Shown here in pieces: positions 1-6,450 of a DNA stretch of 7,862 nt. Within the stretch, counting starts at the first letter, position 1, and each line of letters opens with the position of its first letter. The translations under genes and the position numbers were made by a program. Source of the DNA: Bacteroidales bacterium (lineage in GTDB: Bacteria > Bacteroidota > Bacteroidia > Bacteroidales > UBA4181); NCBI GenBank assembly GCA_031287245.1, contig JAITTD010000327.1, positions 1-7,862 on the forward strand, in the 5' to 3' direction. The notes beneath the pieces are model-generated. The model saw nothing but the letters and a program-made list of their open reading frames with translations, did not search any database and had not been told where the DNA came from.

Positions 1-1408
1 TGCGTTCTTCTTCGGAAAAGCCAAACAGGTCATAAAGCGACATAACGGGTTGCCGTTCAACGGAGGATGTGGATTTTGACGGTTGCGGCTGTACTTCCGG
101 CTGCATCTGCGCTTTTTCTTCCGGTTTTCCGTTTATATAAGGGCGTTTTGCGACAAATTCATCCCATTTTCCCAGTTTGACCGCTTTGATGGCGGCATCT
201 ATTTCCTCATACTCCTCCTTTGTCATTTCATCGTCCGGCCGCGGGGCGGTGCTGTTGTCCCAATACAACTTTTTGTTTAACCGCCGGGAAAAATCATCGG
301 AAAGCATCTTTTTCAAATCATTTGCCATGCCGGGGATACCGCCCTCATGGATAAAAATCATCCCCGGATTGCCGTAAAGGTCTTTGCCCGGATAGGCTTT
401 GGTATGGACAACGCGGCTGAAATCCTGATAATAATTATTGATATTAGCGCCGTTGGATAATGTCCGGCTTTTTAAAAAAGCCTGTTCTTCGGCGGTTAAT
501 GATGTTTTGGCGCTGTTTTTCTGCAAAATAACAAGGTCGCTTCCCACCTCCGTACCTGCGTTGTCGCTCATCAGGTTGTTGGGCAAACGGATTGCCAACA
601 CAAGGTTGGCATTTTTCATCAGCCATTCCCGCACCGGCTCGTTTTGAGGGCTGTTCATCACGCCCTGCGAGGTGATAAACGCCAGTATTCCGCCTTCCCT
701 TAAAGTATCAATTCCTTTGAGAAAGAAATAGTTGTGAACCGTTCGGCTTGCCTGTCTGCGGACAATATCGCCGCTTCTGGAAAACAGGGGGTCGAACACG
801 GAAATGTCGCCGAAAGGAATATTACTCGAAACAACGTCAAACTTGTTCCCAGTACGGTTTTCGATTTCTTCAAAGCCGCTAATATGTACCTTGTCGCCCG
901 GATTGAGGTGCGAAAGGATTTTGCCCGTCAATAAATCCTTTTCAAAACAGACGGTTTCATTCTGTAAAAACCGCTTCTTGAAAGCATCGGAAAATACCCC
1001 GTTGCCTGCCGAGGGTTCAAGAAACCGTTTGGGTGCAATATTTTTCCGGTGTAAACTTTCCGTAATCGCCTGCACCGCTTCCGACGGCGTGTAAAACGCG
1101 GTCAGCACGGAATTTTTCAGGCTGCCGAAATAGCGTTTGTACTCGTTTTCATCGCGGGAGTTTTCGCGGATGAGCCTGTGTAAACCGCTCACCGACGGAA
1201 ATAAATCAACTTCGGATTTTGTCCAGTAAGCTTTGTCTGCTTCCGTTTGCGCGGGATTGAGAATACATTTCAGTCCGCCGAATCCGCTGTATTGCCGTAA
1301 AACGGCCCGCTCTGCTTCCGTTGCCCTGCGTTTTTCCCTGTCTAATGTAAAAGCAATATGGATTGCCTCAATATTCGTTTGCAGATGTGTTTTCTTATTG
1401 TAACTCAT
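1..1408 (-). CDS. Large N6-adenine DNA methylase of conjugative-element type (N-terminal part, gene runs off left edge)
   Basis: The reading frame is open without a stop from an ATG at 1408 to the window edge (469 codons plus one base), so only the N-terminus is present. Seen: an early SGFGGLK motif (residues 41-47), a glycine-rich SAM-binding motif I, EPSAGNGVF (131-139), and a catalytic motif IV, NIPFGD (196-201). The motif order and roughly 65-residue spacing fit gamma-type N6-adenine methyltransferases. NIPF in place of NPPF/Y is the form I associate with the very large methylase/helicase-like proteins of Bacteroidales conjugative elements. A charged, Q/P-rich linker (about 433-452) precedes the cut. 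Family members are usually far longer and carry helicase-like regions, so much of the gene should lie to the left. Inferred role: modifying element or host DNA, possibly anti-restriction in the way of phage P1 DarB. It overlaps the upstream DUF1896 gene by 14 bases, so it is probably translated from the same mRNA. The family call is strong; target sequence and role are unknown. Confidence 0.88.
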   Translation of the reverse strand, partial: MSYNKKTHLQTNIEAIHIAFTLDREKRRATEAERAVLRQYSGFGGLKCILNPAQTEADKAYWTKSEVDLFPSVSGLHRLIRENSRDENEYKRYFGSLKNSVLTAFYTPSEAVQAITESLHRKNIAPKRFLEPSAGNGVFSDAFKKRFLQNETVCFEKDLLTGKILSHLNPGDKVHISGFEEIENRTGNKFDVVSSNIPFGDISVFDPLFSRSGDIVRRQASRTVHNYFFLKGIDTLREGGILAFITSQGVMNSPQNEPVREWLMKNANLVLAIRLPNNLMSDNAGTEVGSDLVILQKNSAKTSLTAEEQAFLKSRTLSNGANINNYYQDFSRVVHTKAYPGKDLYGNPGMIFIHEGGIPGMANDLKKMLSDDFSRRLNKKLYWDNSTAPRPDDEMTKEEYEEIDAAIKAVKLGKWDEFVAKRPYINGKPEEKAQMQPEVQPQPSKSTSSVERQPVMSLYDLFGFSEEER

Positions 1409-1841
1409 GGCTTTCGAGGTAAAGGGCGATTGTGCCGGTTAATTCCGTATAGAGTAAATCGTAATCGGGTTCGTATGCAAAACCTTCTGAAACAGGATAG
1501 CCGGCAAATACGGGTTCGCACTCCGGCAACAGTTCGGTTGCCAAATCTTCAACCGTGTCTTCCGGTACTTCGTTTGCAAATTCGTTCCAAAGGATGTTTT
1601 TGATTGTGTCGTATTTGGAAAAGTGCAAGCCGTGAAACAGTACGGCGTTTGCCTGTTCCACGGCTCGGACGGGAGTGTCGCCGTTACGGACGGCCTGTTC
1701 GTAGGCTTCCGTTGCCGCTTCGGTGCAGGCGATAATGAAACGGTTGTCCTTCAACCGTTCGGGATGGCTTTCATTGAGAAATTCCATCAGGGATAGCCGG
1801 AAGTAGGATATGTCCGGCGCAGGATTGTTTTTGCTGTTCAT
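1395..1841 (-). CDS. DUF1896 family protein
   Basis: This encodes 148 residues of unknown biochemical function, recognised as DUF1896, a family that accompanies the large methylase in Bacteroidales conjugative elements. Conserved stretches: YFRLSLMEFL (13-22), a helix with EAYEQAVRNG (45-54), NAVLFHGLHFSKYDTI (65-80) followed by LWNEF (84-88), and the C-terminal LLYTELTGTIALYLESHELQ (129-148). There is no signal peptide or membrane segment; it is acidic, mostly helical and probably cytoplasmic. The frame stays open upstream to 2024, but those 61 codons do not resemble the family and come from repeat- and palindrome-rich DNA, so I place the start at the ATG at 1841. An ATG two codons earlier (1847) is equally possible. 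The stop region and the next gene's start share ATGAGTTACAATAA, a 14-base overlap that suggests translational coupling. The family call is good; the function is unknown. Confidence 0.87.
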   Translation of the reverse strand: MNSKNNPAPDISYFRLSLMEFLNESHPERLKDNRFIIACTEAATEAYEQAVRNGDTPVRAVEQANAVLFHGLHFSKYDTIKNILWNEFANEVPEDTVEDLATELLPECEPVFAGYPVSEGFAYEPDYDLLYTELTGTIALYLESHELQ

Positions 1842-1920
1842 ACACATTAGAATTTTACTGGTGAACGGCAAAATTGGGGATAAAAGAAATCGGATTTGTT
1901 GATTTTCAGATATGTGGCCG

Positions 1921-1951
1921 GGGTTGGCCGTGATTTGGTACGGGTTGGCCG
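1921..1951. repeat. Short direct repeat GGGTTGGCCG, two copies 21 bases apart
   Basis: GGGTTGGCCG occurs at 1921-1930 and again at 1942-1951. A further GGCCGGGG just before the first copy gives a partial third unit. The 21-base period is close to two helical turns, which would put the copies on the same face of DNA. They lie 80-110 bases upstream of the DUF1896 start on its strand, so they could be a regulator site or simply chance. The repeat is plain to see; its meaning is inference. Confidence 0.5.
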
Positions 1952-1962
1952 GGTGTCGTTCC

Positions 1963-2023
1963 CGGAATATTCCGCTCCGTCCAGCGGTTTGAAACCGTGC
2001 ACCGGTTGAAATGCCGGGTTTCA
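1963..2023. repeat. Cluster of short palindromes upstream of the DUF1896-methylase unit
   Basis: Seen: a perfect 12-base palindrome CGGAATATTCCG (1963-1974); a one-base-centred inverted repeat CGGTTT-G-AAACCG (1985-1997); and a longer pairing of TGAAAC (1990-1995) with GTTTCA (2018-2023) that encloses CCGG (2002-2005) paired with CCGG (2014-2017). Three overlapping dyads in about 60 bases are more than expected by chance in a spacer. They could be operators for a dimeric regulator or a folded leader of a minus-strand transcript. No family assignment is possible. Confidence 0.45.
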
Positions 2024-2199
2024 CCTGCTTTTATCCGGGATTGTTTTTCCTATAGGCATATGTTTTTAAATTATTAAAATACAGATTATTGAGAAAACAG
2101 TCATGAAAATTCAGTTTTTAAGTAAAAAAAATGATGATTTTTCTTGTTCAGTATTGAAACAAACCGTAAATTGCCACGCGAATAGAAACTATTTTCTGC

Positions 2200-2230
2200 C
2201 TTGCATATGTTCTTTGTTTGCATATTATTG
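2200..2230 (+). promoter_or_regulatory. Candidate Bacteroides-type promoter for the T6SS operon
   Basis: Bacteroides sigma-ABfr promoters have TTTG near -33 and TAnnTTTG near -7. Here CTTG (2200-2203) is followed after 19 bases by TATTATTG (2223-2230); each box has one mismatch. This would start the transcript about 80 bases before hcp1. A TTGCATAT direct repeat (2201-2208 and 2218-2225) overlaps it. A second, poorer candidate is TTTG (2263-2266) with TATATTAT (2283-2290), spaced too tightly. Both are weak matches in AT-rich DNA. Confidence 0.3.
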
Positions 2231-2316
2231 AAAATTAAATCAGTGCATGTGCGGTTTGAAAGTTTGTTTTTTTCGCATGAGATATATTATAGAACATTAA
2301 TTTAATTTATTGAATT

Positions 2317-2706
2317 ATGGCATTTAGAGCTAAGCTTCAATTTGAAGGAAAAGAGTACGATGTACTTGACTGCAACTACTCTTTTCGCAGGGAAGTGGAC
2401 TTGAAGGGCCGTCCTTCGTCCAATGTGTACGGCGGCAATATCTATGTCACGGTGGAATCGACCGATGACACGAAGATTATTGCCCAGATGGTTAATCAAT
2501 TCAAGCCCAATACCGGAACGGTAACGTTCAACAGGGGTGACGAAGAAGGCAAGTTGAAAGACCTCAAATGGGAAAACGGTTACATTATCAAGTATAATGA
2601 ATCGCTTGATGTAGTAGGGAGAGAGCCGATGCAAATCAGTTTCGTCGTATCCGCGGAAAAGATTTCCGTGGAAGGAGCGGAAGTTGACCACAGGTGGCCT
2701 AAGTAA
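2317..2706 (+). CDS. tssD: T6SS tube protein TssD/Hcp (copy 1)
   Basis: At 129 residues this is full length for the Bacteroidetes TssD/Hcp family, whose hexameric rings stack into the T6SS inner tube that the contracting sheath expels into a target cell. It is recognised by the MAFRAKLQFEG start, CNYSF (19-23), the KGRPSSNVYG loop (30-39), TVEST (45-49), FKPNTGT (62-68) and KWENGYII (84-91). This is a compact beta-barrel pattern without a C-terminal toxin extension. There is no signal peptide, as expected for a protein that leaves through the T6SS. It is the first gene of the plus-strand cluster and begins from an A/T-rich leader without a clear Shine-Dalgarno site. The second copy follows after 33 bases and is about 50% identical by ungapped comparison (65 of 129 positions), so the pair is an old duplication. 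Family certain; any functional split between copies is inference. Confidence 0.95.
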   Translation: MAFRAKLQFEGKEYDVLDCNYSFRREVDLKGRPSSNVYGGNIYVTVESTDDTKIIAQMVNQFKPNTGTVTFNRGDEEGKLKDLKWENGYIIKYNESLDVVGREPMQISFVVSAEKISVEGAEVDHRWPK

Positions 2707-2739
2707 ATCTGGTATTAACAATTAGAAAAAGAAAACATT

Positions 2740-3135
2740 ATGGCTTTTAGAGCAAATTTAAACTTCGAGGGGGAAGACTTCGATGTAATCAAGTGCAACT
2801 ACACTGTTGAAAGGGATGTTGATTCCAAGGGGCGCCCGGCCTCCAACCTGTACGGAGCAAAAATCAACATAACGGTAGAATCCACAAGTAAAATCTCGCT
2901 GTTCGACAAGATGGCAACCCAGTTCAAACCTAATACGGGAACAATTTCCTTCAAAAAGGATGATGAAGATGCTACCCTGAAAGAACTGAAATGGGAAAAC
3001 GGCTATATTGTAAACCTCGAAGAGGGCATAGCAATCGTGGGCGATCATCCGATGCTGACAACCATGACCGTATCGGCACAGAAGTTCACCTTTGGCGACG
3101 CCATTCTGGAACAGAACTGGCCTGAAATGAATTGA
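2740..3135 (+). CDS. tssD: T6SS tube protein TssD/Hcp (copy 2)
   Basis: This 131-residue protein keeps the same hallmarks as copy 1: the MAFRANLNFEG start, CNYTV (19-23), KGRPASNLYG (30-39), TVEST (45-49), FKPNTGT (62-68) and KWENGYIV (84-91). Differences cluster at about 50-60, 92-99 and the C-terminal 20 residues, where surface or lumen contacts are likely. The ATG follows an A-rich leader (AGAAAAAGAAAAC), a common feature of well-expressed Bacteroides genes. The gene is followed by a strong hairpin before vgrG, consistent with much higher output of tube protein than of spike. The copies may form separate or mixed tubes, or each may suit particular lumen cargo. The sequence cannot tell which is the main tube subunit. 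Confidence 0.95.
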   Translation: MAFRANLNFEGEDFDVIKCNYTVERDVDSKGRPASNLYGAKINITVESTSKISLFDKMATQFKPNTGTISFKKDDEDATLKELKWENGYIVNLEEGIAIVGDHPMLTTMTVSAQKFTFGDAILEQNWPEMN

Positions 3136-3164
3136 TTGGCGGGACGAATACCGGTTTTATACCG

Positions 3165-3194
3165 TGGCAGAAGGGCATTTGTCCCTTCTGCCAT
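3165..3194 (+). terminator. Hairpin between hcp2 and vgrG, possible partial terminator
   Basis: GGCAGAAGGG (3166-3175) pairs perfectly with CCCTTCTGCC (3183-3192) around a 7-base loop. T3165-A3193 and a G-U pair (3164/3194) extend the stem. The following T run is short (TGTTTTGG), so it is not a textbook terminator. It starts 30 bases after the hcp2 stop and ends 44 bases before the vgrG ATG. It could end most transcripts after the hcp genes, or protect the 3' end of hcp mRNA while letting some polymerase into vgrG. Confidence 0.6.
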
Positions 3195-3237
3195 GTTTTG
3201 GTAAACAATCCTTTAGAAACCGCAAGTAAATATTATC

Positions 3238-5052
3238 ATGGGAAATGAATTGAATAAAGTAGAAGTTACGCTGACAGTTGCGGGCAATACGTGTTATGTT
3301 GTCAGCATGAGGCTGGTACAGGGTTTTAACTGCCACCACACGTTCGAGTGCGTGGTGGACTATGAAGAACTAGACAGCAAGTGGATGGAATCTCCCGCCA
3401 ATGTGTTCAACTTTCTTGGACAGGATGTCAATATAGAGATAAAGCACAGGGACGGTACGGGAACCAACCTGTTTACGGGAGTAATCACACAGGCTTCATA
3501 CATCGGCGTCCACGGTTCGCAGAACCACATACGCATTTCAGGTTGCAGCCCGACAATCAAACTGGATGGTTCAAAAACAATGGATTCATTCATGGACATG
3601 ACCCTGAGCGGTATTGTATCGGAAGCCGTCGGTAATTCGGGGAATGGGGGAAGCGTCAATCCGCAACCCAAGTTCAGCGGTAAAATTGACTATATCGCAC
3701 AGTATGAGGAAACCTGCTGGGAATTTCTTAACCGTTTGAGCTGGATTTACGGGGAGTGGTTTTTCTATGACGGAAATACCTGTTACTTCGGCAGGCAGGA
3801 CGGGAAGAGCGAAACCGTCAAGTTCGAGAGCGAAATGAAAACATTCGACCTGAGCGCCAACCTGCTTCCTTCCATGATGAAACGTTACCATTACCTTGTC
3901 CACGATGACAATGAAATAGACAAGGAAGCCCCGAAGCCGAGCACCGCCAAATATCATTTGGTGGCGCAGGGACAGTCGCTGTCCGTATATTCCTCGGATG
4001 CGACATTGCCGTCGCCGGCGGTGGTACTGTCCATGAGCGAACTGGAAACCGTCGCCAAGGCGGAGAAAAACCGTGCAACGGCGGGCATGCTTACCATGAG
4101 CGGAACGTCGCAGACCTGCAAGGTGAAGATAGGCGGCAAGATAGAAGTTTCGCTGCCAAAAAAAATGGAAACGACCAAGAAGGACGTCGATACATTCCTT
4201 GTCGTATCGGTCGTACACGAGTATGACATCAAGGGGGACTATCGCAATACATTCACCGCCATACCCGATACGGTCGAAAACATCCCGATGGCGCCGGTTT
4301 ATTTTCCGAAGGCATTTTCACAACTCGCAACGGTCAAGAGCAACGACGACGAAAAGAAACTGGGGCGTGTAAAGATAGAGTTCCAGTGGCAGAAAGCCAA
4401 AGGAAAAACAACCAACTGGATACGGGTAAAAACCCCCGATGCCGGCAAAAGCGACACCGTTCCGAAAAATCGCGGATTCGTGTTCATTCCCGAAAAAGAC
4501 GACATCGTGATGATTGACTTTGAATACGGCGATCCGAACCGTCCCTACGTGTCAGGTTCGATATTCAGTGAAAAAGTAAGTACGGGAGGAGATACCGACA
4601 ACAAGATAAAGAGTATAACGACACGTACAGGATGTACGATTACCATTGATGATTCCGACGGCAGTATCCTTATTCAGGATCACAAGGATGAAAAGGTATA
4701 TAAGCCGTTGTCCAAAAGCAAGATAAAGCTGGACGGCAAGCAAAATATCACCATTGATGCGGACACGTCCATTTCGCTTACCAGCGGAAAAGCCAATATC
4801 ACGCTGAAGTCCGAAGACGATGGAATAATCACGATGAGCGCAAAGACAATCATGATAGATGCGGGTGAAGTCTTTGACGTACAGTCGGGAAAAACCGTTG
4901 ATCTATCCGCAGGGACGGATTTCACGGCTATCGCAAACAGCAACGCCTCCATGAATGCCATGAAAGAAGCTACGGTATCTGGAACTGCCAAGGCAATAGT
5001 TACCGCTGTCGGCGAAGTGGTATTGGATGGCGCTATAATAAAATTAAACTGA
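3238..5052 (+). CDS. tssI: T6SS spike protein VgrG (TssI)
   Basis: This encodes 604 residues, the usual length for a Bacteroidetes VgrG. The trimer forms the spike that caps the Hcp tube and carries a PAAR-type tip with effectors. Domains seen: a gp27-like region (about 10-345) with LVQGFNCHHTFECVVDYEEL (26-45) and EETCWEFLNRLSWIYGEWFF (157-176); a gp5-like OB fold (about 365-445) with LGRVKIEFQW (375-384), RGFVFIPEKDDIVMIDFEYG (412-431) and DPNRPYVSGSIF (432-443); and a C-terminal beta-helix/needle of short alternating strands (about 457-604). The protein ends within the needle (DGAIIKLN), so there is no fused toxin; it is a carrier spike. The next gene starts 9 bases after the stop, so the spike is probably translated together with the downstream adaptor-like protein. 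No signal peptide. Family certain; which tip it carries is inferred from the adjacent PAAR-like gene. Confidence 0.96.
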   Translation: MGNELNKVEVTLTVAGNTCYVVSMRLVQGFNCHHTFECVVDYEELDSKWMESPANVFNFLGQDVNIEIKHRDGTGTNLFTGVITQASYIGVHGSQNHIRISGCSPTIKLDGSKTMDSFMDMTLSGIVSEAVGNSGNGGSVNPQPKFSGKIDYIAQYEETCWEFLNRLSWIYGEWFFYDGNTCYFGRQDGKSETVKFESEMKTFDLSANLLPSMMKRYHYLVHDDNEIDKEAPKPSTAKYHLVAQGQSLSVYSSDATLPSPAVVLSMSELETVAKAEKNRATAGMLTMSGTSQTCKVKIGGKIEVSLPKKMETTKKDVDTFLVVSVVHEYDIKGDYRNTFTAIPDTVENIPMAPVYFPKAFSQLATVKSNDDEKKLGRVKIEFQWQKAKGKTTNWIRVKTPDAGKSDTVPKNRGFVFIPEKDDIVMIDFEYGDPNRPYVSGSIFSEKVSTGGDTDNKIKSITTRTGCTITIDDSDGSILIQDHKDEKVYKPLSKSKIKLDGKQNITIDADTSISLTSGKANITLKSEDDGIITMSAKTIMIDAGEVFDVQSGKTVDLSAGTDFTAIANSNASMNAMKEATVSGTAKAIVTAVGEVVLDGAIIKLN

Positions 5053-5061
5053 ATAATCGTA

Positions 5062-6450
5062 ATGGCAATTCAAACGAATCCAGTACAGCAAAGGATGGAA
5101 TATCTGGCGGATATGTGGAACGATTTACCGATAGCCGAATACAAAATAATTTGTGCTGAAATAGACGGACAGGATATAGAGATGATGAATGCTTTCCATT
5201 GGTATATGTTGGGAACCGATACTCCCATTGAAGATTTAGCCATTATATTCGAATCCGAATTTGCTGATCCCGATACTTACAGTTTGTCGCTGGTAAGAGA
5301 ACTTGAAGGAGTTGTAAATTTGTGGAATGAAGCGGAAATGCCAAAGGGAATCGATAAAATACCCATTGAATGGAAGCCAGACTATTCCATACTCGATAAG
5401 AACAAAGCACTCCTGTTCGTCGATAATCTGAATCGCCTGGCGGAAGAGTTTCCTCTGAGAGAAAACCAGTATGTGGTTGCCAATTTGTTGATGCCTCATA
5501 TCAATATGCAATCCTATATACGCTCATGGATTCGCAAACTGCTTGACCTGGATTTGTCTCCAAATATCAAAATACTGCTTACCGAGGTAAAGAAAGACAA
5601 AACATACGATGAACTTCTTCTGTTATATCCGAAGGATATTTATCTGTGGAAACCCGATATTGATACTGCCAATGTAATTTGCCAAACTGCTTCGATGGGC
5701 GATCCTCTGGACTCGGGAACGGATTACAGATCCTGTTTTGCACGGCTTATGAAGACTATCGGCGAACAAAATTATAAAAAAACGCTGGATGAAGGGGAAA
5801 AGTGTATAAAAATAGCAGCCGACAATATTACAAAAGACCCTTATTGGATTGCACAGGTTGTTACGGTATATGTAGCGTTGAGTAATGAAGATTATCGGTT
5901 TGGAAAAGAAAAAGACGCTTTTTTACGCGCCGACAAAGCGATAACGACAGGCAAACTGATGCCCGATATCGTAGGCAACGAGTTGGGATGTTCGGTTGTT
6001 GCACAGGCTCAACTTAACAAAGCGTCCCTGTTTTGTTTCGGCAAACAATGGAAAGACGCATACCCACTGTTTAAAGACGCTGCTGATAACCTGGTAAAAT
6101 CCAACGTTTTCATCTCGGCGCTCGAATCATACAGGATGGCAGGATTTTGTGCGGATAAAACAGGCTACCTGTCCGATGCTCTCGACAATTTGTACAAAGG
6201 GTATCGGATAAGCGAAAATATTGAAAATGAGACTCTGCAAAGAAGTACGTTCCCGTTTCTCATTTATCAGTTAAAAAACCTTGATTATAAGATATATATA
6301 TCCGAACAGGAATTGAATGAAAGAGCAAAAGAAGTATTGGGCGACAATTGGGAAGAAATCATCCGCTCGTTAAGAAAACGACCCGATTTGGACAATTTGT
6401 ACGCCGACAACCCGTATATCACTGAACCATTTGATTATCAAGCATCATGA
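5062..6450 (+). CDS. Unrecognised 462-residue helical, TPR-like protein; candidate T6SS effector-loading adaptor
   Basis: I do not recognise a named family. Seen: a soluble, mostly alpha-helical protein with no signal peptide or membrane helix. The N-terminal region has aromatic/acidic segments (MEYLADMWNDLP at 12-23, FHWYMLG at 45-51, a W-rich stretch at 88-104). The C-terminal half has helix pairs resembling tetratricopeptide repeats, with recurring small and aromatic residues at about 236-299, 318-344 (ASLFCFGKQWKDAYPLFKDA) and 351-380 (SALESYRMAGFCADKTGYL, then DALDNLYKGY). It starts 9 bases after vgrG and its stop overlaps the next start (ATGA), so it is tightly built into the cassette. 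In proteobacterial T6SSs, the position between vgrG and a PAAR effector often holds adaptors such as DUF4123 or Eag/DUF1795 proteins; I see no such domain here. An adaptor or chaperone role is inferred from position and fold type only; an effector or structural role remains possible. It looks more AT-rich than vgrG. Confidence 0.8.
   Translation: MAIQTNPVQQRMEYLADMWNDLPIAEYKIICAEIDGQDIEMMNAFHWYMLGTDTPIEDLAIIFESEFADPDTYSLSLVRELEGVVNLWNEAEMPKGIDKIPIEWKPDYSILDKNKALLFVDNLNRLAEEFPLRENQYVVANLLMPHINMQSYIRSWIRKLLDLDLSPNIKILLTEVKKDKTYDELLLLYPKDIYLWKPDIDTANVICQTASMGDPLDSGTDYRSCFARLMKTIGEQNYKKTLDEGEKCIKIAADNITKDPYWIAQVVTVYVALSNEDYRFGKEKDAFLRADKAITTGKLMPDIVGNELGCSVVAQAQLNKASLFCFGKQWKDAYPLFKDAADNLVKSNVFISALESYRMAGFCADKTGYLSDALDNLYKGYRISENIENETLQRSTFPFLIYQLKNLDYKIYISEQELNERAKEVLGDNWEEIIRSLRKRPDLDNLYADNPYITEPFDYQAS

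Larger units (their letters stand above)
1842..2316. other. Gene-free divergent spacer between the methylase unit and the T6SS genes
   Basis: These 475 bases hold no credible gene. The part up to about 2035 is GC-rich and continues the minus-strand frame without family resemblance. The part from about 2040 to 2316 is strongly AT-rich with many stops on both strands. The genes on either side point away from each other, so promoters for both units should lie here. I see no tRNA or rRNA, and no integrase attachment site that I can recognise. Confidence 0.8.

Noticed and set aside
682..840. Loss of catalytic activity in the methylase because motif IV reads NIPF and not NPPF/Y
   Set aside because: NIPFG is, to my knowledge, the usual form in this large conjugative-element methylase family and motif I is intact, so I do not call it inactive.
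804..1094. Plus-strand frames opposite the methylase (83-280, 177-377, 438-647, 734-934 and 804-1094) and opposite DUF1896 (1358-1603)
   Set aside because: The minus-strand methylase frame is continuous for 469 codons with motifs I and IV, and the DUF1896 frame is also clear; the opposite-strand frames carry no recognisable motifs.
1921..2023. CRISPR-like or origin-type repeat array
   Set aside because: Only two copies of a 10-base unit and a few unrelated short dyads are present; there is no regular repeat-spacer pattern and no iteron series.
1842..2024. A 61-codon upstream extension of the DUF1896 reading frame
   Set aside because: The extension does not resemble the family, lies in repeat- and palindrome-rich DNA, and the conserved DUF1896 region begins soon after the ATG at 1841.
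2302..2721. Minus-strand frames opposite each hcp gene (2302-2721 and 2758-3048)
   Set aside because: Both are exact shadows of hcp paralogues and resemble one another only because the hcp genes do.
3586..4218. A 210-codon open frame on the minus strand inside vgrG
   Set aside because: It is antisense to a clear gp27-like domain, has no recognisable domain and mirrors vgrG codon structure; it is a shadow frame, as are the other minus-strand frames at 3360-3671, 3818-4078 and 4680-4991.
4810..5052. A toxin domain fused to the VgrG C-terminus
   Set aside because: The final ~150 residues keep the alternating short-strand pattern of the VgrG needle to the stop codon, leaving no room for an extra domain.
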